A stretch of DNA of 64,000 bases from Lentilactobacillus curieae (GCF_000785105.2 NZ_CP018906.1:1054001-1118000), one strand, 5' to 3'; counted from the stretch's first letter, positions 7,574-18,482 are shown. Notes: generated by a model not told the origin, from the letters alone. Translations and numbers: made by a program.

Positions 7574-10500
7574 ATGAAAAGACTCAAGAAAGGAACGATT
7601 GTCCAAATATTTGGTGTATTAACACTGGTGGTAGGGCAATTCTTCACAGCCGGAACAGCATTAGCAGATACGAGTCAAACTCGGGAAGTTAGTGCGGGAA
7701 ATGCTGCAATTGTAGACGATGAACGACGAATGGTTGGCGGTGCCCGCGTGGGTGACAAGAAAAAACTATTCTTCAACGTTCTAGCAAATGGAAATGAAAA
7801 ATCAGGAACGGTTAATTTTGCTTATAACCATGATTTCCTGGAAATTAAGAAGAAAAAGTATCATTATGCTGCTGGCGATGCAGAATTAACTGTGAAAATC
7901 GACGGGGATGAATCGACGATTTCATGGCAAAACGTGGATAATCGCCAACACATTTTTAACGTTGAGTTACCAGTTGAATTTAAAAAGACAATTGAAAGTG
8001 GAAATTTAGCAATTCAAGTAGACGGTAAAAACACTAAGTTACCGTTTATTCAAGTGGTGCCAAAAGCAGAACAGGCGCCTAAGGGAGAAACTGATGGTGA
8101 TCTAGCAAATGATAGCAGTATCAACGAAATGCTAGAGAAAGAACAAGCACAAAAGAACCAAGAAAAGGCACAAGAATATCTAAAGGAAAAACAAAAAGCG
8201 GATGCTGAAAAAGCGGAAGCTAAGAATGAAGAAGCTAAACAGGCCAAACCAGAAAATGAGTCTGCCGAAAGCCAAGCTGCTCAAAAGAAACAAAGCCAAG
8301 TTGCGGCAAAAGAACGTGCAAGCAAGACTGTTGAGCAGATTGAGTCTGAGGTAACAACGACTGAGGAAGCGTTGGATGAAGCGGATGGTGAGGAGCCGAC
8401 AGAAGCCCCAGTTGACCCGATGGCAGGCTCAGCATTAAGAAGTGCTGTGCCAAGAAATACGGGTGAAGGTGAGTTGGAGGATCCGTTAAATATCACGAAG
8501 AATATTACTGAATCTTTCTTTAGTAAGGTAACGCTTAGATATAAGGATAGTGATGGCACAGAACAATCGATCGTTATTCACCCTGTAAAAGATAGTCCAG
8601 ACGAGTTGCCTGCTATTTTACGCGAAAATAATAATGTAAAGGTTGACTACGAGTGGGATATAGATTCGGTTTGGGAAGAAAACGAAATTCCGATGGATAA
8701 AATGGTCAATGGCGCATATTATGAGTTCCAAATCAATGGGTTACTGTATAATTACGATAAACAAAATAGCCAACGCGACATCACCGCGATTATTAACGGG
8801 GAGACAGTTACGATTGGTAAGTTCGGAATTTCACCAGTTTTTGATGAAGATGGGCGACAAATTCAGGATAAGCACACTGTAAGGGTGACGTTCTACCCAG
8901 ATGCTGTAAATAACCAATCAAACATTAAATATTTTGCATCGCTAGAAACACAATTGAACACTGAAAGCGATGGGTTTGATTTTGGCCAATCCGTTAAAGA
9001 AGGAAGCAATATTAGTCTTGAAAAACATAGATATGAGCTTGAAAAAAGTGCTAAATTTGAACGGACTGAAGCCGACGGGAATACTGTAAAAGATCTAAGT
9101 TCAATTAAGTGGAATGTTAAGTATAGTACTTTGGAAGGCTCTGCATCACAGAAAGTTGTTCTGGATGAAATCTTTGGAAGCAATTACGATTACAATCCCG
9201 AAAATGATGGCGTTAGTTACAGTATTAAAGTTACTGAAAAGTTGGCTGATGGTGAAACTGGGAAACCTAAAGAATATATCATTGACTCTACAAAAAATAG
9301 TCAGTTATTTAAGCAAGTTTACAACAACGATACTCAGAGATTTGTTTTTGACGTAAATGATGATTATCTTAAAGGATTTAATGCCATTGAGACGGTTAAC
9401 ATTGATATTATTACTCCCATCACCGACGCAACTCAATCAGCTTTTGATAACAAAGTTCAGTTAAGCGACGATTCCGTTATTAATGACCAAAAGTTAAAGA
9501 ACCCTTCTGAGTTTATTACTGCAGAAATTAATCGAGGCAGTATTCTCTCCAAATCGGGTGCCCAGACAAAGCACGGAAATATTAAGTATACGGTTAATTT
9601 CTGGATGGATCCCGGAGAGTCAGAAAACAATCAATTGGTTATTGAGGATATCCTTACTGACGGTTCAGATAAATTTGAAGTTGATGTAAGTACAGTTAAG
9701 GTTTACAAGGGAAACGAGCATGTTAATAACGAAGTTTCAGGAGTTTCAGTTCCGACCATCGAAGGCAATAAAATGACGGTTAAATTACCAAAGGGTGCTT
9801 CGGATGTTGATGTTAAAACTAAATTCACATTGATATATGAGCTTAAGCCCAAAGAAGGTGCTGAGTTAACACCTAAAGATTACGAGGGTATTAATAACAG
9901 CGTCATTTGGAATGGATATAAGCGTGATGCAAGTTTTAAGGGAACAGCTGATACTAAAGAAGCATTTAATGCTGACTGGCAGAAAGAAACAATTGCTTGG
10001 CGCCTAAATGTGAACAATCTTGGGTTACCTTACAAAGAGGCGACTGAAGGTGAGGGTGGCACTGTCACAATCACTGAACCAACAAACGTTAAAGCGAACT
10101 ATAGTGATTTTAGTATCTTTGGTAAGTTGATTGAAGAGTTTAAAAATGCTGAAACAGACGCAGAAAAAAAGGCCGTGGCCGATAAACTTAATACTCATTT
10201 AAGTATTAAGAAGGATAAGAATGACAAACCTTCCTTGAGGTATGAGCTTGATTCTGTGGTTAGTTCTGAAGATGAAGAAGAAAATAAAGATACACTGAAC
10301 ATAAAAGTAACGGACATACAAAATAATGGGAATCCTGTGAAATTAGCCATCTCAGAAAAAGAGGGAGTGGTGACGTTAGTATTTACGGGGTTACCTATTA
10401 AGTATGGCGGATTTGTGGTGGAATTTCTTGAGATTCCATTAGCAATGGACAAGATGTATGCAAGTGGAAGCACGATTACATCTTTTAGAAACCAAGCATT

Positions 10501-13500
10501 AATTAATTACAATGGCTGGACGGGTGACCCTAGGACAACGGTTTACCTTGATAAATTTATGAGGGCAAAGGCAGGTAAATCTGGAAAGTTAAGTTCAAAC
10601 TTTCATGAGGCTGAAGGTAGAAAGATTCATTGGAGTACGACTTTTAACCATATGAATTCGTTTGGCCCAGATGAAAAAAATCTATTGCTGTCAGGACTTA
10701 CAATCACCGATTTGGTTGGTGATGATAATGTCTACTTTGAGGGCAAGGATGATTCTCACAAGGAAAAACTACAGTTTATAAAAGATACCCTTCTTGATAG
10801 CCTTAAGGTTTCATTAGGAAACATCAATGAGAAGGGAACCGGAGCAGAAAACTTTACTGAACTAAAAAAAGGAACCCATTATGAAATTGAATTTGATAAT
10901 GACGATAATCAAGATCATAGTGTGAAATTCAACCTGAGGTTAACTGAAGACGGATATAACGAGTTTTATGCCAAGGGTAAAAAAATCTTCAAACTAGAGT
11001 ATGATTCTGACGTGCCAAGTCTGTGGAACGGACAAAAAGGCGTTTATGAGCATATCAAGAGATGGAACTTCCGAAATGAAGTTTCAATAAAACCTAAGGA
11101 TAGTAATAATGCTGCAGAAGAGATGAAAACCCATGCTAATTTGGACTACATGGATGAGGGGTACTTGTTAGATAAACAGGCTCCTGAAGACCCAGAAACA
11201 ATCACCCTAAATAAGGGAACAGATGAAGAAGAACAACTGCGTGTTCTTAAATGGGGAGTTGTTGTGAATGGTGAGGGTCAGAAACTAGGTCGAAAAGTTA
11301 CCATTAAAGATGAAATAGTTGGCGATAGTCATTATCATTTAAAGACCAAAGATTCAAACTACCAACTTAAAATATTTGAGGCTGAAAGGTCTTTTAATGA
11401 AAGTACAGGTAAGGTTGAGTACAAAAAAAATCCTGACGTTCAACTAGAAGAAAAGCAGGAATATGAAGTGGGCTACTCAGATAGTGCTAACACCATGACT
11501 GTTAATTTTATCAATGGGTATAGGGTTGATCATCCACTTGTTTTTGAATACTACACTGTGGCTTCAAAAGTAGACGGAAACAATTACTCAAATAATATTG
11601 AGTTAAATATTAATGGTAAAGAATTCAGCGAAAGCGAAGAGTTTGATTCTGATATCTCTGTGGGTGGTAGTGTTAACACTTATGGGGTTAACTTTACTAA
11701 GACGGATTCAGAGGATGGTAAAAAACCCCTGGCAGGGGTTAAATTCAAATTACAGATAAAACGACTAGGAAGTTCAGATTGGGAAGATTCTATAAATCAT
11801 AAGGTAAAAGAAACTGATGAAAATGGACAAATCCAATTTAGAGGGCTGTATGAACGGCCAACTTATAGAATTGTTGAAGTTCAGGGACTTCCAGGCTATG
11901 ACGGTCACTATATTTCTAAGGAATTTACAATCAAAGATGCTGAAAAAGAATCCTCTGAAGAGGGGGATGAAAATGAGAGTATCTTTGTCCTTAACGCTAA
12001 AAACGACAAGGTTAAAGATCTTCAAATTAATAAGCATGTTTCAACTGGTTCTGAAGAGATAGATATAAAGTCTAAGTTCAATTATCAGTTGCATGTGATG
12101 AAAAATCGACAAGTTGATACTAGTTTTAGTGGTTCTTATCTCGTAACAACCGATGGTGGTGAAACAACTAAAGCTTATCCGGTCGTTAATGGGGTAATGG
12201 CTCTTCCAGAGATTGCTGATGATGAAACCATCGAGATTCTCGATCTACCGGTTAAGAATGCATACCAAGTGGTCGAATTAAGAACCCCAGGGTATGACAT
12301 TAGTCACGAAGCCAAGAATGTGGTTTCAAAAGAGACCGTCGGGGACAGTGAGGGAAAAACTGATTCGTTTACATTTGACGAAAAAGAGTCTCATGAGACT
12401 GATGGAATCATCAACTATACAAACACGCTGAGAACTAAAGAACTATCAATTGCAAAACAAATTGATGGCCCAAATGCAAGTAACGACAAAGATCGTGAAT
12501 TCGAATTTGAGATTTTCGCTTACGATAAAGATGGCAATATTGATAAAAACTTTGCTGGAGTTTTCCCAGCTGTGCGCGTTGTTGGCGAAGACTCAGAAAA
12601 CGGAGTTATCGAATTTGAAGAAGGAAAGGCCGTAGAATTTGTCACATACAATAAAGATAAGGAAGAAACTTCTCGTAGTAAATTAATTCTTAAGCACAAT
12701 TCTAGATACAATCACATTGTGTTACCTGAAAGCACCAGACTTAAAGTTAGAGAAAAAGTTGATGGCCAGTACTCAAAGGCTGAGGTAAATATTGATAAAT
12801 CTGAAACATCTGAAGCAACTTCGGATGGGGATGGATATTTCTCGAGCCGAATGATTACATTAGCCGGAAACAAAGAAATGGTTTGGACTAACATCCACAA
12901 AACAGATGCTTTTGGGTTCGGTAAGACAATTGAAGGACCAGATGCTGATGCAGACGCTGCAAATAAAGAGTTCAGCTATAAGGTTGAGCTGTCCGATGAT
13001 AACTATTCTGGTGTTGTAAAAGGGTTATTCCACAAAGATGATGAAGACAAAGGAACCGAGGTTTGGTTTATATTTGAAAAGGGAGTTGCCACTCAATATA
13101 GCGAAACAAGTAGCGGTGATAATCCTAAAGACATCACACTAAGACACGGGGAAGCTTACCGGGATATTCAGTTAACCAACAATCCGGAAGTCAAAATTAC
13201 TGAAAGTGTTGATGACAAGTATAGCCGAGTTCAGTACTTGACTAGCGGAAGTTCTAAACGAAGTGATGCTAAGATAGATGACTCTGGGCAGGCCTCAACC
13301 AGGTCGCTATCAACTGATAGTTACAAATATATTGACTTCTTCAACATTCATGATGCTAACAAGCTGCAAATCGTTAAAGAGGTTGAAGGCGAATTTCTTG
13401 AAGGAATGGATCCGTTTAAGTTTGAAATCCGTGCACTAGAAGCCGGAGAAGAAGGCGCGGTATTCCATCCAGAGGTTGCGAACAAGGAATTCCGGGCAGC

Positions 13501-16500
13501 AATCATGAAGGCGAACACGGAAGAAGTTCTTCATGAAGGATCTGTGAAGTTTGATGGAAATGGTAAAGCTAATAAGTTCACACCTAGCGGGACAAGTGAG
13601 CGGGATATTATCTTGAAGGATCATGAACGTTTGGTTATTTACGATTTACCAAAAGAAGTAACTTTCTATGTAGAGGAAACTGAATCTGCAGATTATATTG
13701 GCGCTTGGCAGGTTAAGGGTTCAAATGATGACTTTCAAACTGGCCCAGCTGTTGCCAATATGGGCGCAGATGATGTAACAGTTAACTTTAAGAATACTAT
13801 CACCATTCCTGAACCCAAATCCGTCAACTTCACTGTTGGAAAAGAGCTAGTTGGCCCAGAAGGCTCGGTAGCGGATGACCATGAATTTGAGTTTAAGGTA
13901 TCGCTGTTTGATACTAAATGGACTGGAAATGACCGCTTAGTAGAGGCTGAAATTGGCGACAGAAAAGAAAATGTTAGGTTTACTAAGTTAGACAGTTCAA
14001 GTTCATACCAAGCTACAATTGACCTCAAAGCTGGTGAGAAGTTCGTTCTAAAGGATATTCCTGAATATGCCAAGATTAGTGTTAAGGAATCAGGCACTGA
14101 CAAGGATGTTGATGTAAGCCATGAGTTTGACGGCACAACAGAACTTGGAACCGAATTTAAGTCTGAAACCCTTAGTAACTATGAAGACATCAAATCTCCA
14201 ACTGTAACGTTTACCAATGAGTATCCGGAAACGGATCTTAAGCTAACCAAAACAGTTAAGGGTAACGGGGATGAAGACCAAACATTCAAGTTTACTCCTA
14301 GCGATGTTAAGGTTGGCGAAAGAAATCTAAGTGGAACCTATGAAGCTCAGATTGACAATGGCAACAGCCATAAAGTTGAATTTGATGATGGAAAGTTGGT
14401 AAAGGTTGATGACAAGGAACGGGACCACTTTGAACTCAAAGCTGGCGAAGTCTTGCACATTACTGGACTACCTGTCCGTACTCAGATGAACATTACTGAA
14501 GAAAGTACTGAAGGCTATGAAGTTTCATATTCTCTCAATAACGGAAATGAAAAGAATGGTTCTCAGACTGGACCGGTAACAACTGAGAATGGCAAAACTG
14601 CCGAAGTTGAATTTATCAACACTAAGATGGATCCTAAAACTGCTAACCTGTCTGTAACTAAGGAGATTGATAGTTACGACGAGGCAGATATGGAACAGCA
14701 ATTTGACTTTAGGTTGAAAGCAGAGAATCCTGAAAAAGTAGCTGGCAAGGAATTTGAAGGATTTGTTACTAATACGAAAGGTCACCAAACCGGCGAAACA
14801 ATTCAGTTCAATCAGAATGGTTTATCTCAAATGATCAAACTAGGTCATAACGAACGACTAGACGTCAACAAGTTACCAATTGATACCAGATTTAAGGTGG
14901 TTGAAGTTGTGGGTGACAGTAGTAAGTTTGACGTTGAGTATCAGATTGACCGTGGTGAATTTAAGTCAGCTAACAGAACTAACTACTTTGAAGTTAAAGA
15001 TGGTGCTACTCACCACGTAACCTTTAAAAACACCAATAATCAAACCAATTTGATTGTTGAAAAGAAATTAGGTGGTAGTGCCCTTGAAGCGGCTGACAAG
15101 GATCGTATGTTTGAGTTTGAAATTGAGTTAGACTCGGGCGAAAATCTTGTTGCCAACCTGTCTAAACTGGACATTAATGGTAATGAAATGCTATTGACGG
15201 ACAAGCTTCCATTTATTGATGGCAAGGCAACCATTCACCTTAAAGGTGGTGAATCAGCAAGAATTGCTGGCTTACCAGCTGGGACAGTTGCTCACGTGAC
15301 TGAAAAGCAGGAAGCTGAGTTTAAAACCAGTAACCAAGTTGATAATTATGAGATCAAGGATGGAACTAAGTCTGGAGATATTCAACTTAAACGGGAAACT
15401 GATCGAAAGGTTACTTTCCACAATGATAAGTTGGATCCAAAACTTGCTAACTTGACTGTAACTAAGAAGGTTGATAGTTACGACAAGGCAGATATGGACC
15501 AAAAATTTAAATTTAGGTTGACTGCTGAGAATGCCGAAAAGGTAGCGGGAAAGACATTTGGTGGATACATTACTGATGCAGATAACAATCGGCACTCAGA
15601 AGAAATTGTCTTCGATCGAAATGGTGATTCTCAACAGATCGAACTGAAACATGACGAAAGATTAGACATCAACAAGCTACCAATTGATACCAAATTTAAG
15701 GTGACTGAAGTTGATGCTGATAGTAAGTTTGACGTCGAGTACAAGATTGACCGTGGTGAATTTAAGTCAGGTGAAGAAACTGATTACTTTGAAGTTAAAG
15801 ATGGCACCACGCACCACGTAACCTTTAAAAATACGAATAATCAAACTGATTTGATTGTTGAAAAGAAATTAGGTGGTAGTGCGCTCGAGGCGGATGACAA
15901 GGAACGTAAGTTTGAGTTTAAGATTACGTTAGACTCAGAAGAAGATATTGTTGCTGATCTTTATCAGCGGAGTATCAACGGTGATGAGCCGGAAACCCCA
16001 ACTCAACTTGATTTTTCTAACGGTGAGGCAACCATTCACCTTAAAGGTGGCGAATCAGCAAGAATTGCTGGCTTACCAGCTGGGACTGTTGCTAACGTGA
16101 CTGAAGATTCAGAAGATGAGTTTAAAACCAGTAACCAAGTTGATGATTATGAGATCAAGGATGGAACTGAGTCTGAAGATATTCAGCTTAAACGGGAAAC
16201 TGATCGAAAGGTTACTTTCCACAATGATAAGTTGGATCCAGAACTTACAGACTTAACTGTTTCTAAGAACGTTGAAAGTAAGGACGATAATGATCTTAAG
16301 CGACGGTTCGAATTCCAGCTTGTATCAGAAGATGACGCGGTTAAAGGCGAGACCTTTGCTGGGGTAGTTACCGACGCAGAAAATGTTGATCACAACAAAA
16401 AAGTTAAATTTAATGCTGACGGTAAAACAAACTCAATTGGTTTAGCTCATAGTGAATCCCTTCGAGTAAATGGTCTGCCAGCAGGTGTTAAGGTCAAGGT

Positions 16501-18367
16501 TATTGAAGAAGATTCACAAGGCTTAACTGCCAGCTATGAAGTTGACCGTGATGGGGTTGTGCTAAGCAATGATACTAAAAACATTGCGACTGAAAACATT
16601 GAACTTGAAAATAACAATCACCACCGCGTGAAGTTCGTTAACAGTAAAGTCCTCGCTGACTTGGAAATTGATAAAAAGGTTACAAGTAGTAAGGATTCTG
16701 ATAACGACAAGTTGTTCAAGTTTAAGTTGAAAGCCACCACCGATGTTAATGATGGTGAATACAAAGCTGTTACTACAGATGTTAATGGTGATAAACATGA
16801 TTCAACCATTAAATTCACAAATGGCGAATCTAATGAATTTGGCCTTCGTCACAACGACCGAATTCTGATTTATGGGCTTCCTGATGGAGTTGAAGTCAAA
16901 GTATCTGAAATTAAGGATGAAGACTTTGATGTAGAACATGAGATTGGTAATGGTGGTTTTGAAAAGGGTGAAACTACTGAAGCGATTAAATTAGTCGATA
17001 GCGAACATCCACAAAACGTAACTTTCAGAAACGTCAGACCAGATGAAAAACTTACTGATTTGATTGTGAATAAGAAAGTAGTTAGCCACATTCCGGATGA
17101 TCAATCAAAACGATTTGATTTCCGTCTTAACGTAGCTAATGGGGATGACTTTGCTAAAGTAGTGGAAACCGAGAAACGGTCAGGATTTGAGGCAACCATT
17201 ACTGATCAAAGTGGTAAGACTCATACTCAAGAGGTTAAATTTGCTAAGACCGATCGTGGGCTCTCAAATATTATCCGTTTGGCAAGTAATGAAAAACTGC
17301 ACGTAAGTAATTTACCAGCAGGAATTCACGTAACTGTGACTGAAACAGCGGCGGATGGGTTTGAGACAACGAACGTGGTTGATCGAAATGATAAGGTTAA
17401 CGGCACAACTACTGATTCAATCAAGCTGGTTGATGGTAATGCTCATAAAGTTGAGTTTGAAAACTCCAAGGATGCTGGCTACGGTAAGTTCACTGTTAAT
17501 AAGTTTGTCAATATGGATGGAAACCGACTAATGCCGTTTACATTCAACGTTGAGTTAACTGATGACAAGGGACAACCGGTCAACGAGACAATCACTGTAA
17601 CCAAGAAATACCCAGGTTACTCATACGCTAGCACGATTGAGTTTACAGATGGTAAGGGTCAATTTAGACTCCTCCATGGCCAGTCAATCGAATTTAACCT
17701 ACCAATTGGGTACAAATATCAGGTTGCTGAACATGATTACTCATACCTGAACTATGGAACGACGGCTCTTAAGGATAGAGTTAGCCAAGAGGGGATCACA
17801 GTTTCAGGAACAGTAAGTAATCATCATGACAGAATCGATTACCATAACGATTATGGTGAAAGAAACATTTGGAACCCAGGTACACCGCCAGGCCCAGGAA
17901 CTCCTCCGGGACCGGGAACTCCACCACCAGGACCAGGTACTAATCCTCCAGGTGGAAACAACAATGGTGGTAATAATGGGAACGACGGCAACAACGGTAA
18001 CAATAACGGAAACAATGGTAACAATGGAAATAACACCGGCAATAACGGTAATAACGGAAGCAACGGCAACAATTCAAATAATGGAAGTGGTAACGGAAAC
18101 GTCCAACCACCAATGGGACTTCCAGAGTTAGGTGGTTCATCTGAACTGGATGATCCAATCACAGGTGGAACATCAGGTTTAGGCTCAGCTTCAAGTGTTG
18201 GCTCAGCTGAAAAACCGATGGGACTTCCATCATCAGGTTACGGTGGCAAATTGCCGCAGACTGGTGACGGTAACGATAAGTTATACACGATTATTGGGAT
18301 GATCACATTAGTGATGATTGCCTCAGCAACTGGATTGTATTTGAAACTAAGAAGAAAGGATAATTAA
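7574..18367 (+). CDS. giant LPxTG-anchored multi-CnaB surface adhesin
   Basis: A 3,597-residue cell-wall-anchored protein. A signal peptide ends near ALA-D (residues 29-32). Next come a small beta-rich domain (about 50-170), a helical Glu/Lys/Ala-rich stretch (about 179-290), and a long part (about 300-1365) that looks like repeated collagen-adhesin A-type domains (for example HWSTTFN, KWGVVVN). About 15 CnaB/pilin-type domains follow (about 1365-3430); most start with a Lys-containing strand such as TVTKKV and end in F-x-N such as FKNTNN, with Glu in a VTE motif, the layout of Lys-Asn isopeptide bonds. A Pro-Gly then Asn-Gly stalk (about 3435-3510) leads to LPQTG (3560-3564), a membrane helix and RRK tail for sortase. 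ATG 7574 follows GGAGG. Ligand is unknown. Confidence 0.93.
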   Translation: MKRLKKGTIVQIFGVLTLVVGQFFTAGTALADTSQTREVSAGNAAIVDDERRMVGGARVGDKKKLFFNVLANGNEKSGTVNFAYNHDFLEIKKKKYHYAAGDAELTVKIDGDESTISWQNVDNRQHIFNVELPVEFKKTIESGNLAIQVDGKNTKLPFIQVVPKAEQAPKGETDGDLANDSSINEMLEKEQAQKNQEKAQEYLKEKQKADAEKAEAKNEEAKQAKPENESAESQAAQKKQSQVAAKERASKTVEQIESEVTTTEEALDEADGEEPTEAPVDPMAGSALRSAVPRNTGEGELEDPLNITKNITESFFSKVTLRYKDSDGTEQSIVIHPVKDSPDELPAILRENNNVKVDYEWDIDSVWEENEIPMDKMVNGAYYEFQINGLLYNYDKQNSQRDITAIINGETVTIGKFGISPVFDEDGRQIQDKHTVRVTFYPDAVNNQSNIKYFASLETQLNTESDGFDFGQSVKEGSNISLEKHRYELEKSAKFERTEADGNTVKDLSSIKWNVKYSTLEGSASQKVVLDEIFGSNYDYNPENDGVSYSIKVTEKLADGETGKPKEYIIDSTKNSQLFKQVYNNDTQRFVFDVNDDYLKGFNAIETVNIDIITPITDATQSAFDNKVQLSDDSVINDQKLKNPSEFITAEINRGSILSKSGAQTKHGNIKYTVNFWMDPGESENNQLVIEDILTDGSDKFEVDVSTVKVYKGNEHVNNEVSGVSVPTIEGNKMTVKLPKGASDVDVKTKFTLIYELKPKEGAELTPKDYEGINNSVIWNGYKRDASFKGTADTKEAFNADWQKETIAWRLNVNNLGLPYKEATEGEGGTVTITEPTNVKANYSDFSIFGKLIEEFKNAETDAEKKAVADKLNTHLSIKKDKNDKPSLRYELDSVVSSEDEEENKDTLNIKVTDIQNNGNPVKLAISEKEGVVTLVFTGLPIKYGGFVVEFLEIPLAMDKMYASGSTITSFRNQALINYNGWTGDPRTTVYLDKFMRAKAGKSGKLSSNFHEAEGRKIHWSTTFNHMNSFGPDEKNLLLSGLTITDLVGDDNVYFEGKDDSHKEKLQFIKDTLLDSLKVSLGNINEKGTGAENFTELKKGTHYEIEFDNDDNQDHSVKFNLRLTEDGYNEFYAKGKKIFKLEYDSDVPSLWNGQKGVYEHIKRWNFRNEVSIKPKDSNNAAEEMKTHANLDYMDEGYLLDKQAPEDPETITLNKGTDEEEQLRVLKWGVVVNGEGQKLGRKVTIKDEIVGDSHYHLKTKDSNYQLKIFEAERSFNESTGKVEYKKNPDVQLEEKQEYEVGYSDSANTMTVNFINGYRVDHPLVFEYYTVASKVDGNNYSNNIELNINGKEFSESEEFDSDISVGGSVNTYGVNFTKTDSEDGKKPLAGVKFKLQIKRLGSSDWEDSINHKVKETDENGQIQFRGLYERPTYRIVEVQGLPGYDGHYISKEFTIKDAEKESSEEGDENESIFVLNAKNDKVKDLQINKHVSTGSEEIDIKSKFNYQLHVMKNRQVDTSFSGSYLVTTDGGETTKAYPVVNGVMALPEIADDETIEILDLPVKNAYQVVELRTPGYDISHEAKNVVSKETVGDSEGKTDSFTFDEKESHETDGIINYTNTLRTKELSIAKQIDGPNASNDKDREFEFEIFAYDKDGNIDKNFAGVFPAVRVVGEDSENGVIEFEEGKAVEFVTYNKDKEETSRSKLILKHNSRYNHIVLPESTRLKVREKVDGQYSKAEVNIDKSETSEATSDGDGYFSSRMITLAGNKEMVWTNIHKTDAFGFGKTIEGPDADADAANKEFSYKVELSDDNYSGVVKGLFHKDDEDKGTEVWFIFEKGVATQYSETSSGDNPKDITLRHGEAYRDIQLTNNPEVKITESVDDKYSRVQYLTSGSSKRSDAKIDDSGQASTRSLSTDSYKYIDFFNIHDANKLQIVKEVEGEFLEGMDPFKFEIRALEAGEEGAVFHPEVANKEFRAAIMKANTEEVLHEGSVKFDGNGKANKFTPSGTSERDIILKDHERLVIYDLPKEVTFYVEETESADYIGAWQVKGSNDDFQTGPAVANMGADDVTVNFKNTITIPEPKSVNFTVGKELVGPEGSVADDHEFEFKVSLFDTKWTGNDRLVEAEIGDRKENVRFTKLDSSSSYQATIDLKAGEKFVLKDIPEYAKISVKESGTDKDVDVSHEFDGTTELGTEFKSETLSNYEDIKSPTVTFTNEYPETDLKLTKTVKGNGDEDQTFKFTPSDVKVGERNLSGTYEAQIDNGNSHKVEFDDGKLVKVDDKERDHFELKAGEVLHITGLPVRTQMNITEESTEGYEVSYSLNNGNEKNGSQTGPVTTENGKTAEVEFINTKMDPKTANLSVTKEIDSYDEADMEQQFDFRLKAENPEKVAGKEFEGFVTNTKGHQTGETIQFNQNGLSQMIKLGHNERLDVNKLPIDTRFKVVEVVGDSSKFDVEYQIDRGEFKSANRTNYFEVKDGATHHVTFKNTNNQTNLIVEKKLGGSALEAADKDRMFEFEIELDSGENLVANLSKLDINGNEMLLTDKLPFIDGKATIHLKGGESARIAGLPAGTVAHVTEKQEAEFKTSNQVDNYEIKDGTKSGDIQLKRETDRKVTFHNDKLDPKLANLTVTKKVDSYDKADMDQKFKFRLTAENAEKVAGKTFGGYITDADNNRHSEEIVFDRNGDSQQIELKHDERLDINKLPIDTKFKVTEVDADSKFDVEYKIDRGEFKSGEETDYFEVKDGTTHHVTFKNTNNQTDLIVEKKLGGSALEADDKERKFEFKITLDSEEDIVADLYQRSINGDEPETPTQLDFSNGEATIHLKGGESARIAGLPAGTVANVTEDSEDEFKTSNQVDDYEIKDGTESEDIQLKRETDRKVTFHNDKLDPELTDLTVSKNVESKDDNDLKRRFEFQLVSEDDAVKGETFAGVVTDAENVDHNKKVKFNADGKTNSIGLAHSESLRVNGLPAGVKVKVIEEDSQGLTASYEVDRDGVVLSNDTKNIATENIELENNNHHRVKFVNSKVLADLEIDKKVTSSKDSDNDKLFKFKLKATTDVNDGEYKAVTTDVNGDKHDSTIKFTNGESNEFGLRHNDRILIYGLPDGVEVKVSEIKDEDFDVEHEIGNGGFEKGETTEAIKLVDSEHPQNVTFRNVRPDEKLTDLIVNKKVVSHIPDDQSKRFDFRLNVANGDDFAKVVETEKRSGFEATITDQSGKTHTQEVKFAKTDRGLSNIIRLASNEKLHVSNLPAGIHVTVTETAADGFETTNVVDRNDKVNGTTTDSIKLVDGNAHKVEFENSKDAGYGKFTVNKFVNMDGNRLMPFTFNVELTDDKGQPVNETITVTKKYPGYSYASTIEFTDGKGQFRLLHGQSIEFNLPIGYKYQVAEHDYSYLNYGTTALKDRVSQEGITVSGTVSNHHDRIDYHNDYGERNIWNPGTPPGPGTPPGPGTPPPGPGTNPPGGNNNGGNNGNDGNNGNNNGNNGNNGNNTGNNGNNGSNGNNSNNGSGNGNVQPPMGLPELGGSSELDDPITGGTSGLGSASSVGSAEKPMGLPSSGYGGKLPQTGDGNDKLYTIIGMITLVMIASATGLYLKLRRKDN
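14624..16228 (+). repeat. two tandem ~0.8-kb direct repeats inside the adhesin gene
   Basis: Unit 1 (14624-15427, 804 bases) and unit 2 (15428-16228, 801 bases) each encode two CnaB-like domains. They share long identical stretches, for example the segment coding HLKGGESARIAGLPAGTV and the segment coding NYFEVKDG/DYFEVKDG. A third, diverged start of the same unit follows at 16229. The near-identity at the DNA level points to recent duplication or gene conversion. Confidence 0.9.
17876..18106 (+). repeat. low-complexity Pro-Gly and Asn-Gly coding repeats
   Basis: Short repeats coding PGTPPG units (17876-17950) and then an Asn/Gly-rich run (17950-18106, aac/aat and ggt/gga codons). They form the wall-spanning stalk of the adhesin. 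Such tracts often vary in length between strains. Confidence 0.85.
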
Positions 18368-18370
18368 TAA

Positions 18371-18404
18371 AAAGGGCGTGGGTGCGATAACCGCGCCCTT
18401 TTTT
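18371..18404 (+). terminator. terminator of the adhesin gene
   Basis: AAGGGCG pairs with CGCCCTT (with a further G-C rich inner part), followed by six T. Confidence 0.85.
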
Positions 18405-18447
18405 GTGTGAATATATTTTATTTATCACATTAAATTCTAAATTAATG

Positions 18448-18476
18448 TTGACATTTTCTAATCTAAATCACATAAT
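18448..18476 (+). promoter_or_regulatory. promoter of the panE-type T-box transcript
   Basis: Consensus -35 TTGACA (18448-18453) and -10 CATAAT (18471-18476) with 17 bases between. Transcription would start near 18483, just ahead of the T-box leader. Confidence 0.75.
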
Positions 18477-18482
18477 ACAATC

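Noticed and set aside
13735-14136. 133-codon open frame antisense to the adhesin gene
   Set aside because: Open only because of the adhesin's Asp/Glu/Lys-rich codons; many similar shadows occur along the same gene.
15428-16228. Tandem repeats as a possible CRISPR or mobile element
   Set aside because: Units are long, in frame, adjacent without spacers and coding; they are protein-domain duplications.
17851-18162. Proline/leucine-rich frame antisense to the stalk-coding repeats
   Set aside because: Product of the low-complexity PG and NG coding repeats read backwards; no ribosome binding site.
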